This document shows, in pieces, positions 20,690 through 31,470 of a stretch of DNA of 64,000 nucleotides. The position numbers and the translations under genes are program-made. The stretch covers positions 248,001 through 312,000 of the forward strand of contig CAJNDS010002274.1 in assembly GCA_905221605.1 (NCBI GenBank), written 5' to 3'. How positions within the stretch are numbered: position 1 is the stretch's first letter; every line of letters begins with the position of its first letter. This DNA comes from Symbiodinium natans. Taxonomy: Eukaryota > Sar > Dinophyceae > Suessiales > Symbiodiniaceae. The notes beneath the pieces were generated by a model. That model did not search any database, was not told where the DNA came from, and was given only the letters and a program-made list of their open reading frames with translations.

Positions 20690-21140
20690 CTGAAAATACC
20701 AGAGTCTGTGAGTCAGGAGTGGGCCCGGCAGTTTGGAGTCTAAGCTTTCTGGCCCGCTCTTGACGCACAGACTTTGGCATTTGGATCGCCGCCATTGCGC
20801 AAGGGGTTCCTGGCTCATGAAACTTCAGCTTGCCGTGCGGCTCTTGATCGGACTTTGAAGCAGCAAGGAGATGTGCAAACATTCGACGACGAGGCTGGAA
20901 CATCTCCTTCCGAGCCGCAAATGAGTCTTTTTCTGCATTTGCCTGCCGGTTCAAGTCCTTGAAACAGTCCGGAAAAACTCGAAGGTGCCACAGCTCAGGA
21001 AAGCGGGATCTGGGAGCCTTGGAGGCATTTCCCGGGAATTGGAGGCCAATTTCATGTATCGCTTGGATGCTTCCGATGAGTCTTGAATGCATGTGCGACG
21101 AACATGTGGCGCATGGGGCGATCACAAACTGGCATGGGCA
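20690..21140 (+). repeat. Diverged single monomer of the 635-bp satellite
   Basis: Landmarks of the satellite at 36.2-45.0 kb occur here in the same order. They are gtctgtgagtcaggagtgg (about 20704), ctcatgaaacttcagcttgc (about 20815), gagtctttttctgcatttgcc (20925), ctcaggaaagcg (20993) and the pair gaacatgtggcg / acaaactggcatgg (21100-21137). Substitutions are frequent. This is an old dispersed member, and a partial further relic with the same gtctgtgagtcagg phrase lies near 21920. Confidence 0.6.
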
Positions 21141-22025
21141 ATGACAAGAACTACGCTGTCCGAGAGCAACCACGCAAAGATTGGCGGGCGTTCTCGCTGA
21201 TTTTGCTTGATTGCTCTCGGAAAGCATAGTCCTTGTCATTGCCTGCAGTTCTCCTGACTTGGGAGCCTTTCGGGCTTCGGCTCGATGGTTCTTGCAACGT
21301 GACAGTGAGACGATGAGCGTTTGGCGTGTGAGGCAGGCCAGCATGGAATGGAGTGATGGGGGAAGATGTGGCAGCAGAGGAACTTCAGAACTTCAGCGAG
21401 AGGTTGCAGCACTGCCAGGACAGCCTTGCTCGCACCTCCGGAAAAAGTGCGAGGATCCAGGTGATGACGGGTGCTTATTGTGCTCGGAGTGCGCCGCGTT
21501 TAGGCTTCGGTGTGTAAAGTGCAAGCTTTAGGGGGCTGAGAGCGTTGAGCGAATGGTTCCGGTGAGTTCGTCTGCGGTCACGGGCTCAACATTCAGGAAA
21601 GCTCAAGGCCTAAAACCACAAACCCTCCGTCCCATGCTCCCCAACCTTATCAACCTTCACCCCTCATCGCCCAGAAAGAACGGCTTATCGAGCACCACAC
21701 CGCAACCCGGACCTCAAACTACTAGAATTTGAAGGCGAGCCTAGGGTTGACTCACACCCAGACGAGTGCTCATGTAGGGTTTAGGGTTTCGCGTGTTTTT
21801 GTTTGGTTGCTCCTGTTGATTTCAAGACGGAGCTTGAGAATTGCCGAGGATCAGCTTCTCCACAGTCTGCCGTGGTCACTGCTGTAGCCGACTTTTGCAA
21901 CGGGCCTAAACATGCCAAAGTCTGTGAGTCAGGCGCCGGCGGCGTGATGCCTGGTGGCCGGAGTCTGTCGAATCCAGCAAGGATCGGGATCTTGGGGATT
22001 GGGGGGCCCCAGCTAGCCGACGTCC
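21141..22025. other. Non-coding stretch
   Basis: No gene seen. A partial satellite phrase (gatgtggcagcagaggaact) lies near 21366. Two telomere-type units (agggtttagggtttcg) lie at 21776-21791, and a relic of the satellite phrase gtctgtgagtcaggcgcc near 21919. Confidence 0.4.
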
Positions 22026-22520
22026 GAGCACACACACACACAGCGGATGGCGGCAGGCACTTGCTTGGCGCTGGTGGCCCAGGCTTACGGTAGGGGATAG
22101 GAAGCTTGGTTTGAGCTGTCCGCTTGTTTTTTTTGTGGGGTCGCACATCATCAAGCCGGACTGTGTCCAATTTTCCGGAAGCATCAGCGCCCGCCAGGGA
22201 ACGACCAGCAACAAAGTGAGACCTGATGGTCGAACAGAGCCTCAGTCATCTTGCTGCAGCCTCAGAGGGCCGTTGCAAAGCTCGGGCCCCGCGGCTCTGC
22301 TGCGTCCGTTTGATCACAAGTGCACGATTTTCTTATTGCTTACGCTCTGGCGCTGCGGGTTCGATCCCCGCATTGTCCTCTACAAGAGGCGACCTTTGAA
22401 CCCTGCAAAGCTCCGGTTGCACCATGTTGCACACCTCCTCAGTGCAGCGACATGCGACCAGGCTGCGTGACGTCCCACGAGTCTCTGCCAATATCTGCTG
22501 GACTGTGCAGGCCCGGTCTC
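22026..22520 (+). repeat. Dispersed copy of the MACPF-unit spacer modules
   Basis: Segments matching the array spacer appear in mosaic order. cacttgcttggcgctggtgg (about 22060) matches 3098. agcctcagtcatcttgctgc (about 22236) matches 3373. gaggcgacctttgaaccctg (about 22385) matches 2387. The phrase from gcgacatgcgaccagg through cgagtctctgcc (about 22446-22488) matches 11845-11880. This shows the modules moved independently of the gene array. Confidence 0.6.
22355..22371 (+). other. tRNA T-arm / Pol III B-box-like hairpin
   Basis: gcgggttcgatccccgc has a perfect 5-bp stem around the loop TTCGATC and contains a B-box (GGTTCGATCCC). I could not find a matching 5' acceptor strand, D arm or A box at the right distance, so it is not called a tRNA gene. 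It may be the tail of a tRNA-derived SINE in the dispersed module. Confidence 0.45.
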
Positions 22521-23628
22521 GGCCCCTTTAGAGACCAAAGCAGGGATTCACGCAACAGGCAGGACAATCGTTGCAGACATGGGAGATCTTCCATCCAGAA
22601 GGCAAATCAGGTGACGCAGTCTTGCCAGCGCTGCAGAACTTCCAAAGTTAGGAATTGCAGCTTTGGAGATGGGTTGCTCAGGCTATAAGCGTCGATGGCC
22701 TGGCATTTTTTGTGTTGTCTCTTTGCGGTTGTTCTTTGCTTCGATGTGGCGGCGGAATTCATGATGCCGTTTAGAGAGAATGAAATTTCTGGCAATATCA
22801 GATGGGCTCTGTGTACAGACGTTCATAATGTATGAGGACAACTGTACACGCTGTCCATACCCAGAAAAACCATAGTCTGGAACGCCAGCCGCTTGCAGAC
22901 AGCCACTAGCCTTGGTTGCCTTAAAGGTAGTGACACGCAGTCATGTTCTTTTCGGGGAGAGGCTGTGTCACCGGGTCACTAGTTGGTCACTTGGGTCCGA
23001 TGGTGAGGTCATGAGATAATGAGGACTTAAAGGGGACTTAGGCGGCATTGCTGGGCAGGACGCATTTCTCTTAAAACCCTCAAACCCTGTGGAATCCTGA
23101 ACGTCCCAGAATATGTCCCTGAACACCCCCGCGCTTTGGAGTACCCTGACTCGACTCGTCGACGTGCCGTCGGAGTTTTTCACGGCGATCGCCACGGCTG
23201 TCCTGGAGGCTTCTTCAGACTGCAAGATATGTAGGAAATGCAAGACACTGTAGGGCTTACAGTGTGGTGGAAACAGTTGGCAGCCCAAGCCGCCTGACTT
23301 TGTCACAGGCCACCCTCTGCCCCTGCTTTTCGGGTGGTGGCGAGACCGGATGCCGATGAGCGCCAGCTGCGCATGGCAGGGTGGGCCCGCGAGCCTGACG
23401 GCTCTATTGCCTGTATATGCTTGAATACGTATGAGCCAGCGCCTGCAGAAATTCACCTACCTCACGCTGTTGCTGTGTTGCTGCGAGGAGCAGGCTTAGC
23501 AGGATCATACAAATACATCATGACTCTTTGTTCATTGATAACTTGAATCTTTGCAGCATGCGCGTAGCTGAATCGCACGGTCGGCTGCCATGGACATGGG
23601 AATACTGTCAGCTCAAGTTGTGCTCAAT

Positions 23629-23917
23629 CTATGCGATCTTCTGCACATGTCGATTGAGACTGTGTGTGGCTCCTCGTCCTCGGTCAAAGCATTGGCTTCG
23701 TTCCAACACTTCGACAGGTGCAGTGCGACCTCTTTTCTTTCTTCCCGGAACCAAGTTGATTCCGTGCTCTCGGCATCGTGCCTGAAGTTTCAGCGCCTCC
23801 TCTGTTCTCTGCACGCTCATGACGGAAATGTCAACTTCTGTGAGCTTCATAATGTCTGTTGTTCTTGAGGCCTCTTTCTTTTTCGATGTACTGTCTTCGG
23901 CAGAAGGACTCTCACCT
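23629..23917 (-). other. Candidate minus-strand exon
   Basis: On the minus strand, after an AG acceptor (tgaccag), the frame reads GESPSAEDSTSKKKEA and continues without stop for about 95 codons. It includes a strongly helical stretch (MSVQRTEEALKLQARCREHG) and a basic patch (PGRKKRG). The plus strand is also open here with less convincing composition. If real it would be the only minus-strand coding segment in the window. No family is recognised and no adjoining exons were found. Confidence 0.3.
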
Positions 23918-24300
23918 GGTCACAGGTTTTGTAGAGTTCACGGTTGTCGTAGTGGCTCATCGTCTGTCCGGTGGTCCATCCTCTATTATGGATTTGTGCA
24001 TTAACACCAATAGCACATGACAAAAGGTTCTTTCTTTTTGATACAGCCACTCGTATCGGAACGTGCGTGTTTCTTGGCTCCGAAAGAAACTTGAGCCGCT
24101 ACAGCATGCAGCATGCAGCAAGCACCCATGCACGTCGTCAGAGCACCACAGCACAACGCCAGCACAATCCCTCAAGCCTGAGTCTGAAACCCGAAGACAC
24201 CGAGCCTTGAGACATGTCAATAAGTTGTTGATTGTGATACCCTACCCCCTACCCCCCCTGTCGTGCTTGTTGTTCGCCCAAAGCCTCACCCGGACACACC

Positions 24301-24484
24301 GCCCCTAACCCCCAACCCCCCCCACACCCTAAACCCTAAACCCTACACCCTAAACCCTAAACCCTCAACCCTCACTCAACCCTAAACCCTAAACCCTAAA
24401 CCCTGTCCCTGAACCCTGAACCCTGAACCCTGAACCCTGAACCCTACAACCCTGAATCCTAAGCCCTAAACCCTAAACCCGAAA
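24301..24484. repeat. Interstitial telomere-like repeats (CCCTAAA)n
   Basis: Degenerate tract of ccctaaa and variants (ccctgaa, ccctcaa, ccctaca), the C-rich strand of the TTTAGGG-type telomere repeat used by plants and reported for dinoflagellates. It is flanked by ordinary non-coding DNA, so it is internal rather than a chromosome end. Confidence 0.9.
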
Positions 24485-25310
24485 GCCTCAAGCCTAACCA
24501 TGGCCGACTACCAGGAGACTCGGGCCTGTTTCGATATATAAATAAATAAAAATAAATAAATATATATAGAGCGGTCATGCCATTCTCTGTCAGGATGGGT
24601 GATGGAACAATTGAATGACCCTCCCCACCATGCCAACCCCCATGCCAACCTCCTAGCGCGTGGCAGGGTGATGAGTGGTGGTTCAGGTGGTGGGTGAAGG
24701 CGCGAGCCCCCTTTTGAACCCACCTCCATGGTTTAGGATGCGGTTTATGGGGTTGAGGGGCTTGGGTGTAAGCTGGTCTGCGTCCGGATTCAAGTTTGGG
24801 GAGCCAAGCGGGAGGCGATTCTTCAAAACGATTGCCCAGCACCCACTTGGCGGCCCGGCTCTACAGCCCTCAATTGTCAACACTCAGCCCGAGTTTAAGG
24901 CTTTTTGGATATCGGCTTTTGCGTAGACTGGGGGGTTAGGTCAGGATTTAGGAATTCAGGTTAAACTCAAAGAACAGACACGAAACCGAAAGTCCCAACA
25001 GCTGTTCTCCGGACGGAGAACTTTTTCTGCGCAGGCTACTTTTCCTGATGCCGCACAAGCCGTCCGCGGCCAAGCGCCGACCGCGAAGAGTGTGGATTTC
25101 TTGGAGAGTCCCGGGGCCGGAAAACCTTCGAGCTTCAGCTTCCGCAGGACGTGACAATGTTTGATGCTGCGCAAAGTGTCCGACGCCAAGCGGTGGGGTG
25201 GATTTTTGGAGAGACCCGGGGCCAGAATTTCCGCACACATCTCGTTCAAAAGGCCATAGCAAACCGGCTAGGTTACTAGTGGATTCGATCTGGATTGGGC
25301 AGTTTTAGCC
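24485..25310. other. Non-coding stretch with a dispersed segment
   Basis: It contains an (A/T)-rich aaataaata/tatata tract at 24536-24570. The segment at about 25063-25150 (ccgtccgcggccaagcgccg … cccggggccggaaaacctt) recurs at about 30518-30610. No gene is supported. Confidence 0.5.
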
Positions 25311-27360
25311 AGAGCGTGCCAGAGAAGCCGTGACTGGAGGCCTCCGATCGTACGAAAACCACGGTGCACAAGGTCGCGGTGCGTGTTTTTTTTTCTCGTC
25401 TCTCGTCTCTCGTCTCTCGTCTCTCGTCTCTCGTCTCTCGTCTCTCGTCTCTCGTCTCTCGTCTCTCGTCTCTCGTCTCTCGTCTCTCGTCTCTCGTCTC
25501 TCGTCTCTCGTCTCTCGTCTCTCGTCTCTCGTCTCTCGTCTCTCGTCTCTCTCTCTCTCTCTCTCTCCTCTCTCCTCTCTCTCGGTTCGTTCATGACCTA
25601 CTTTGATCCAGTGGCAGCGGTTGGAGCGAGCTAGTCAGATCGGGCTTCCCAGCTCCGAACCTCCCAGCATGCACGTCTCACACTTCACCGACAAGCCGGG
25701 TCTGTAGATCTTGTCAGAGGTTGTTTCCAGGTGCCAGTAACGCAGCAAACACCTTGAGCTGAACATGAGAAGGACGCCGCTGTGACGAAAGCCACGGAGG
25801 ACCAGGCAGCAGCAGTGGGCGGCTGAGTCTGCGCTCTGCGATGAATGCCGGCCTTCTCTCGAGGCAAGCATGGTAGTGGTGCCTGCCGTTGCGGCACCAC
25901 CCGTTGTGCCGGCGGCAAACGCCGTCCCGGCAGCGAAGGTGCCAGCGAACCGGATCGGTGTGAGTTCGGATTCTATAACGAAGTAGATTTCCAAGCTCCT
26001 GCCTGCCTTTGACATCCGCAGCAACATGATCAAGTAGTAGAGCGTGCCAGAGAAGCCGTGACTGGAGGCCTCCGATCGCGCGAAAACCACGGTGCACAAG
26101 GTCGCGGTGCGTGTTTTTTTTTTTCCTCGTCTCTCGTCTCTCGTCTCTCCTCTCTCGTCTCTCGTCTCTCGTCTCTCGTCTCTCGTCTCTCGTCTCTCGT
26201 CTCTCGTCTCTCTCTCTCTCTCTCTCTCCCTCTCCCTCTCTCTCGGTTCGTTCATGACCTACTTTGATCCAGTGGCAGCGGTTGGAGCGAGCTAGTCAGA
26301 TCGGGCTTCCCAGCTCCGAACCTCCCAGCATGCACGTCTCACACTTCACCGACAAGCCGGGTCCGTAGATCTTGTCAGAGGTTGTTTCCAGGTGCCAGTA
26401 ACGCAGCAAACACCTTGAGCTGAACATGAGAAGGACGCCGCTGTGACGAAAGCCACGGAGGACCAGGCAGCAGCAGTGGGCGGCTGAGTCTGCGCTCTGC
26501 GATGAATGCCGGCCTTCTCTCGAGGCAAGCGTGGTAGTGGTGCCTGCCGTTGCGGCACCACCCGTTGTGCCGGCGGCAAACGCCGTCCCGGCAGCGAAGG
26601 TGCCAGCGAACCGGATCGGTGTGAGTTCGGATTCTATAACGAAGTAGATTTCCAAGCTCCTGCCTGCCTTTGACATCCGCAGCAACATGATCAAGTAGTA
26701 GAGCGTGCCAGAGAAGCCGTGACTGGAGGCCTCCGATCGCGCGAAAACCACGGTGCACAAGGTCGCGGTGCGTGTTTTTTTTTTTCCTCGTCTCTCGTCT
26801 CTCGTCTCTCCTCTCTCGTCTCTCGTCTCTCGTCTCTCGTCTCTCGTCTCTCGTCTCTCGTCTCTCGTCTCTCTCTCTCTCTCTCTCTCCCTCTCCCTCT
26901 CTCTCGGTTCGTTCATGACCTACTTTGATCCAGTGGCAGCGGTTGGAGCGAGCTAGTCAGATCGGGCTTCCCAGCTCCGAACCTCCCAGCATGCACGTCT
27001 CACACTTCACCGACAAGCCGGGTCCGTAGATCTTGTCAGAGGTTGTTTCCAGGTGCCAGTAACGCAGCAAACACCTTGAGCTGAACATGAGAAGGACGCC
27101 GCTGTGACGAAAGCCACGGAGGACCAGGCAGCAGCAGTGGGCGGCTGAGTCTGCGCTCTGCGATGAATGCCGGCCTTCTCTCGAGGCAAGCGTGGTAGTG
27201 GTGCCTGCCGTTGCGGCACCACCCGTTGTGCCGGCGGCAAACGCCGTCCCGGCAGCGAAGGTGCCAGCGAACCGGATCGGTGTGAGTTCGGATTCTATAA
27301 CGAAGTAGATTTCCAAGCTCCTGCCTGCCTTTGACATCCGCAGCAACATGATCAAGTAGT
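25311..27360 (+). repeat. 661-bp tandem array carrying decayed exon-1 copies
   Basis: Three units start at 25311, 26040 and 26701 with agagcgtgccagagaagc; a fourth, intact one starts at 27361. Lengths are 729, 661 and 660 bp. The excess in unit 1 is a longer cgtctct microsatellite. Each unit holds ATGCACGTCTCACACTTC…, the first codons of the gene starting at 27498, but a TAG replaces a GAG at codon 13 and the sequence then diverges. These units are therefore duplicated upstream-plus-exon-1 segments that cannot make the protein. The rest of the unit has no recognised function. A diverged relative lies at 30700-30900. Confidence 0.85.
25386..25575. repeat. Seven-base (CGTCTCT)n microsatellite in unit 1
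   Basis: More than 20 copies of cgtctct followed by a ct/ctc run. Units 2 and 3 have shorter versions (about 26127-26240 and 26788-26901), and unit 4 only a ct-rich remnant (27447-27470). Length varies between units while the flanks stay nearly identical, as expected for slippage. The open minus-strand frames through it are low-complexity artefacts. Confidence 0.9.
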
Positions 27361-27497
27361 AGAGCGTGCCAGAGAAGCCGTGACTGGAGGCCTCCGATCG
27401 CGCGAAAACCACGGTGCACAAGGTCGCGGTGCGTGTTTTTTTTTTCCTCGTCTCTCTCTCTCCCTCTCTCGGTTCGGCAGCGGTTGGAGCTCAGAGC

Positions 27498-29976
27498 ATG
27501 CACGTCTCACACTTCACCGACAAGCCGGGTCCGGAGATCTTGTCCGAGGTTGTGTCCAGGGCCAAGCACGAAGACAGGGATGCAGAGGGTCTTGTGTCGG
27601 CAGGTGCGCCTCCTCCTCCGGGATCAGCCACGAGCTCAGCCTCTGCAATTCAGATATTTCCCATTTAAGTGTTTGAATGCTCTGATGGGCTGCCGAGGCA
27701 GGGCCTGTTTACCGAGATTTTGGTGGCCATAGCGCAGGCTTTGGTTGTAGGCCCGTCGGAGATTCGAGTTTCGGGGAGCGGCGCAGCGGCGCAGCGGACG
27801 CCGAAGGCAGGAAAACCCTGCAAACGCTTGCTGAGGCGCAGCGTACATCGGCATTGGGAAGGGAGAAGATGCTGGAAACCACCAGGCACCCATTGGCACC
27901 CACGGCGCATCCGGACCGAAAGTTGCAGAGGTGCTTCCGTTTTAGGTTGGATTCTATTTCATGCTGGTGATGACCTGCGCCCTCGCCGGCATCAAGGATG
28001 GGCCGCTGGGCCGGTGCAACTCACTCCAAGTCACTGCGTCCACACCCTGAGAGGTCATGTCGAAGGCGATTGCAGAGCGCACAGTCATGAAACTGGAGAT
28101 GTCAGAGGTGCTGTACAGCGTGCATTGCTCAGGATGCCTTTCATGTCAGCAACACATAAACGGCAGCGCAGAATACGTCCAATTTGGATATCAGAGCTCA
28201 GGACTGGGCATACATTATTGCTTTTACAAGCCTCAACCTCTTCTTGTCATTGTTCGGCAATTGCATCCTCGTGACACTCGTCTTCGCTTTGTCCGAAGCT
28301 CAGAAGGGCAAGGGGTGGGGGGCTACAGTCAGAGAATCAGCGTTTGTGTGTGTGTGTGTTTTTTGGTTGTGTGTTTTTGTGATCACCGGGGCATTCTTGA
28401 TCCGTGGGAAATCTCAAGCAGACTGAGGAGCGGGCTTGACTGGACGGTGTACCCGATTGTCACCTGGTGCTGCAGAGGGTCAGACTTTGTTTGTTTTCGT
28501 GCCTAGTTTGTTTGTGCAGTCGGTAGTTGCTGTAGCCTTCTCTTCGTTGTACGTCTTCCTGCTCCACCTTTGTACACTCACAGTGAACAAAAAAGGGCTG
28601 TTATCACAAGGCCTAAGAGCACTTTAGGGGGTGAATCTGAATCTCCGAGGTTCTGCTTTGGAACAGCATCATCTGCATCTCGATGGACTGGCGCTGAGCG
28701 AGGCTGAGAGAGGCTGAGCGAGGCCGAGAGAGGCTCTTTCAGTTTCTTTTCAGAGACTTCACAAAGTGTGAGACTTTCTGTGGGGGAGAAGAAGAAGAAG
28801 AGGAAAGAAGGGGGGGGGGAGACGTGATACGGGGGGAGTCAGAGCACACGCAGGACAGCCTGTACCTGATGGTGGCTGCCGCGGCCCGGCTCTCTCCAAG
28901 CTCCTCGCAGATCCTGGCGCCCTTCCCTGAGTTCCGGAAGCCGAGCTCTGCTCTTTTCTTCGCTTCCTTCCTCCTTACCTCTTCCTTGGGGCATCATGAT
29001 GTCCCCCCGCAGCTGTTAGAAAACTTAGCCGGTGTCTCGTTTTTTTTTTCTTTCTGGCGGGTCCCCCGCAGGGGGAGTTGTGGGCTTTTGCGCAGCTTTG
29101 GCGCATGGGCCCCAGAACTGAGAAATGGCCAGTGTGGCTCTATTGCTGTTTTCCGGGCGGGTGGTGTCCCCTCGGGGGGATTCCCGAAAACATTGTGGCC
29201 TTCATGGCTTTTTTGCACATCTTCGGCCTGCGGGCCCCTGCAGCTGGGAAACTACCGGTGGTCTTTCTTTCCGGCCGGTGGTCCTGCAGATAGAACTGGC
29301 AAGCTTCCGAGCATCTGCAAGCATCAGTTGGTTCGTTTTCTCAGCTGAATTCAGTGGTCTGGCAGCGGACCGGCAAGAAGCGGAAGAAGTGGCAAGCACC
29401 ATCAGCATCAGTGCGTCAGACGTGGCCATGGCTTCCTCCTTGAGGCTTGCAAAGAAAAACAGCACTGGATGTATCCGTGGGAGGGCCACTTCCCCCAAGC
29501 AAATCTTCCTATAGGACCTTGCCCACCTACTGAAGCCGGCGAGTCGTGGCGAGTAGCCAGTTGAACTGGAATTGGCGTGAGAGATCTGCGTGAGAACTGG
29601 AGAGCTGAGTCAGAGTTGGGTCCAGGGCTCGACGCATCGTCTTTTGGCATGTCTCAGAGCGAGGATGGCCATGCTCTTCAACAGCTTCACGGTCTCCTGC
29701 AAATCCGTGCCGGAGTTCATGGCCCGGGCCCTCTATGGCCCCATCTCCCTTTCCCTGGCCCTTCAACCCCATCACCAAACAAGCACCCCCAGCAAAGAAA
29801 CTTTTGAGGGGAGATCTATACTTCGCCCGCTTCTTGCCGAGGCCTGGGCTCTGGAGCTGTCTCATGTGGCTCACGCCATGGAGGAGATGGTCCTCGCCAT
29901 CCAAAAGGGGCTCGACAGCCGGGCATCCCGATTGTTTTCACACGCTTGGATGCCTGCCGTTAAGTCACTCTTGTGA
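27498..29976 (+). CDS. Candidate multi-exon membrane protein gene
   Basis: Exon 1 (27498-27603) starts with an ATG and ends at a GT donor after codon 35. It joins in frame with a segment from 27738 after an AG acceptor (…VSAG|FGCRPVGDSS…) that continues with helical, charged sequence (AEGRKTLQTLAEAQRTSALG) to about 27915. Further coding-like pieces follow: 28054-28145 (MSKAIAERTVMKLEMSEVLY), a membrane helix at 28184-28310 (LNLFLSLFGNCILVTLVFAL), a second at 28520-28595 (VVAVAFSSLYVFLLHLCTL), pieces at 28830-29000 and 29288-29450, and a helical terminal piece ending at 29976 (AEAWALELSHVAHAMEEMVL). Only the first join is firmly defined; later boundaries are approximate. It is probably a multi-pass membrane protein, family unrecognised. 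It lies directly downstream of the 661-bp array that duplicates its first exon. Confidence 0.42.
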
Positions 29977-31470
29977 CTCTTTCCTGTTCGCTTCCCTGCA
30001 CACAGCATTCCACTACACGACTCGCTACTCTCTGACTCCCATTTTGCTCCTCTTTACGAGAGGGCCCCTTTGTGCTCCATATTGCTCTGCATCCCCAGGG
30101 GCAGAGTTGAAGCTCGTGGCTCGGGTCTCAGCAGACGGCTTACAAGCGCCACTCAGGCTGCCAAAAGCAGGATATACCTCAACTTCACTCAGATTTAGCT
30201 ACGTTAGGCTTCTCTCATATGACTCATATGACCCTAACGTGCCCTAGCTTCTTCTTCTGTGCAAAAGTGTGTGTGTGTGTGTGTGCCAAAATCCGGTGAA
30301 CTACCAGTGAAGATTCATATTCCTGAGGCGCTCGCGAAGGTGCCAGCAAGCCGGATCGGTCTGAGTTCGAGTTAGTAAGTTTCCGAGCTGCGGCTTTGAC
30401 ATATTTTCAGCACAAACATTTTTTTGCGTCCGTGCGCCTGCAGAGAGTATGGGAGAAGAGTGAGCAGGAGGGCAGAGCAAAGCAGTGCTTGCAGGCAATG
30501 TCTGATGCCGTGCAAACCGTCCGCGGCCAAGCGCCGACAGCGAAGAGTGTAGATTGCTTGGAGAGTCCCGGGGCCGGAAAACCTTCGAATTTCAGCTTCC
30601 GCAAGACGAGACAACGTTACTTCATCGTTCCGCGCACATCTCATCTTGATTCCCGCTAGGTTCCCCGTAAATTTTTCGATCTGGATTGACAGACGTAGGC
30701 GTCAGAGAAGCGGTGACTGGAGGCCTCCGATCAAACAAAAACCACGGCGGACGAGGCCGGTGCGGTTTGCGCGGGGTCTGGTTCGGTTCATGGGACGTTC
30801 GGTTCGTGAGTTATCTGAGCAGATCAGGCTTCCAAGCTCCGGCATCCTGCTGATACCTTCAAACACAACCCGAAAACTAACAGCGCAGGGCTGCAACAAA
30901 ACTAAGCCCCGCACCTCGAGAGCCCGCAGCCTCATGTTTTATTGCTGTCAGGCCGACAAACCTGTGAAGGCGAGTGCTGCTATCGCTACTACTGCTACTG
31001 CTGCTGCTGCTCCTGCTCCTCCTCCTGCTGCTGCTGCTGCCGCGCTGCCGCTGCCAAGGCCCGAAACCCGTCAAGGCCCGAAACCCATCGCACTCCCAAG
31101 CCGGGGCTTTCGAGATTTCGAGAAAGGTTACACACCTGGGGAACTTGGCCGTTTGGGGAGGGGAGCTGGGACTAATCCAACGCGCATCAAACGATGAGTC
31201 GCCCCAGGAGAGGCTTCCCGGCGAGGTGTAGATGTCCAGCATGTGTTCATCTGGTAGGAAGTGTTGGACTTCGACATCGCTGCCGCAGCCTTGGGACTCT
31301 GAGCTTGAAGCGTTGTGTTTTACAGTTGGATGGGCGCCAAAGATGCCATGTCCTGTGGAAACTTGCGTATAGGTGTAGCGCTCCCCACCCACAGGTGCCA
31401 TAAGCACATTGTTAGGTGCCAGAAGCCAGTTGTAAGGACAGGCTCAGACCCTCCCACCAGGAACCCCTGC
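29977..31470. other. Non-coding stretch with dispersed repeat copies
   Basis: It contains a (gt)n tract at 30271-30286 and a relative of part of the 661-bp unit at about 30335-30420 (gaaggtgccagcaagccggat). It also holds the dispersed segment shared with 25.06 kb (30518-30610), another unit relative at 30700-30900, and a ctgctgctg/ctcctcctg run at 30974-31040. No gene is supported. Confidence 0.5.

Noticed and set aside
22321-22385. Complete tRNA gene at 22.3 kb
   Set aside because: Only the T arm is present; no complementary acceptor strand (ggacaat) or D arm occurs within 100 bases upstream.
25635-26255. 206-codon minus-strand frames in the 661-bp units
   Set aside because: The N-terminal third is a translated microsatellite (RETRDER repeats) and the frame repeats only because the units are duplicated. 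The plus-strand exon-1 relic explains the conservation better.
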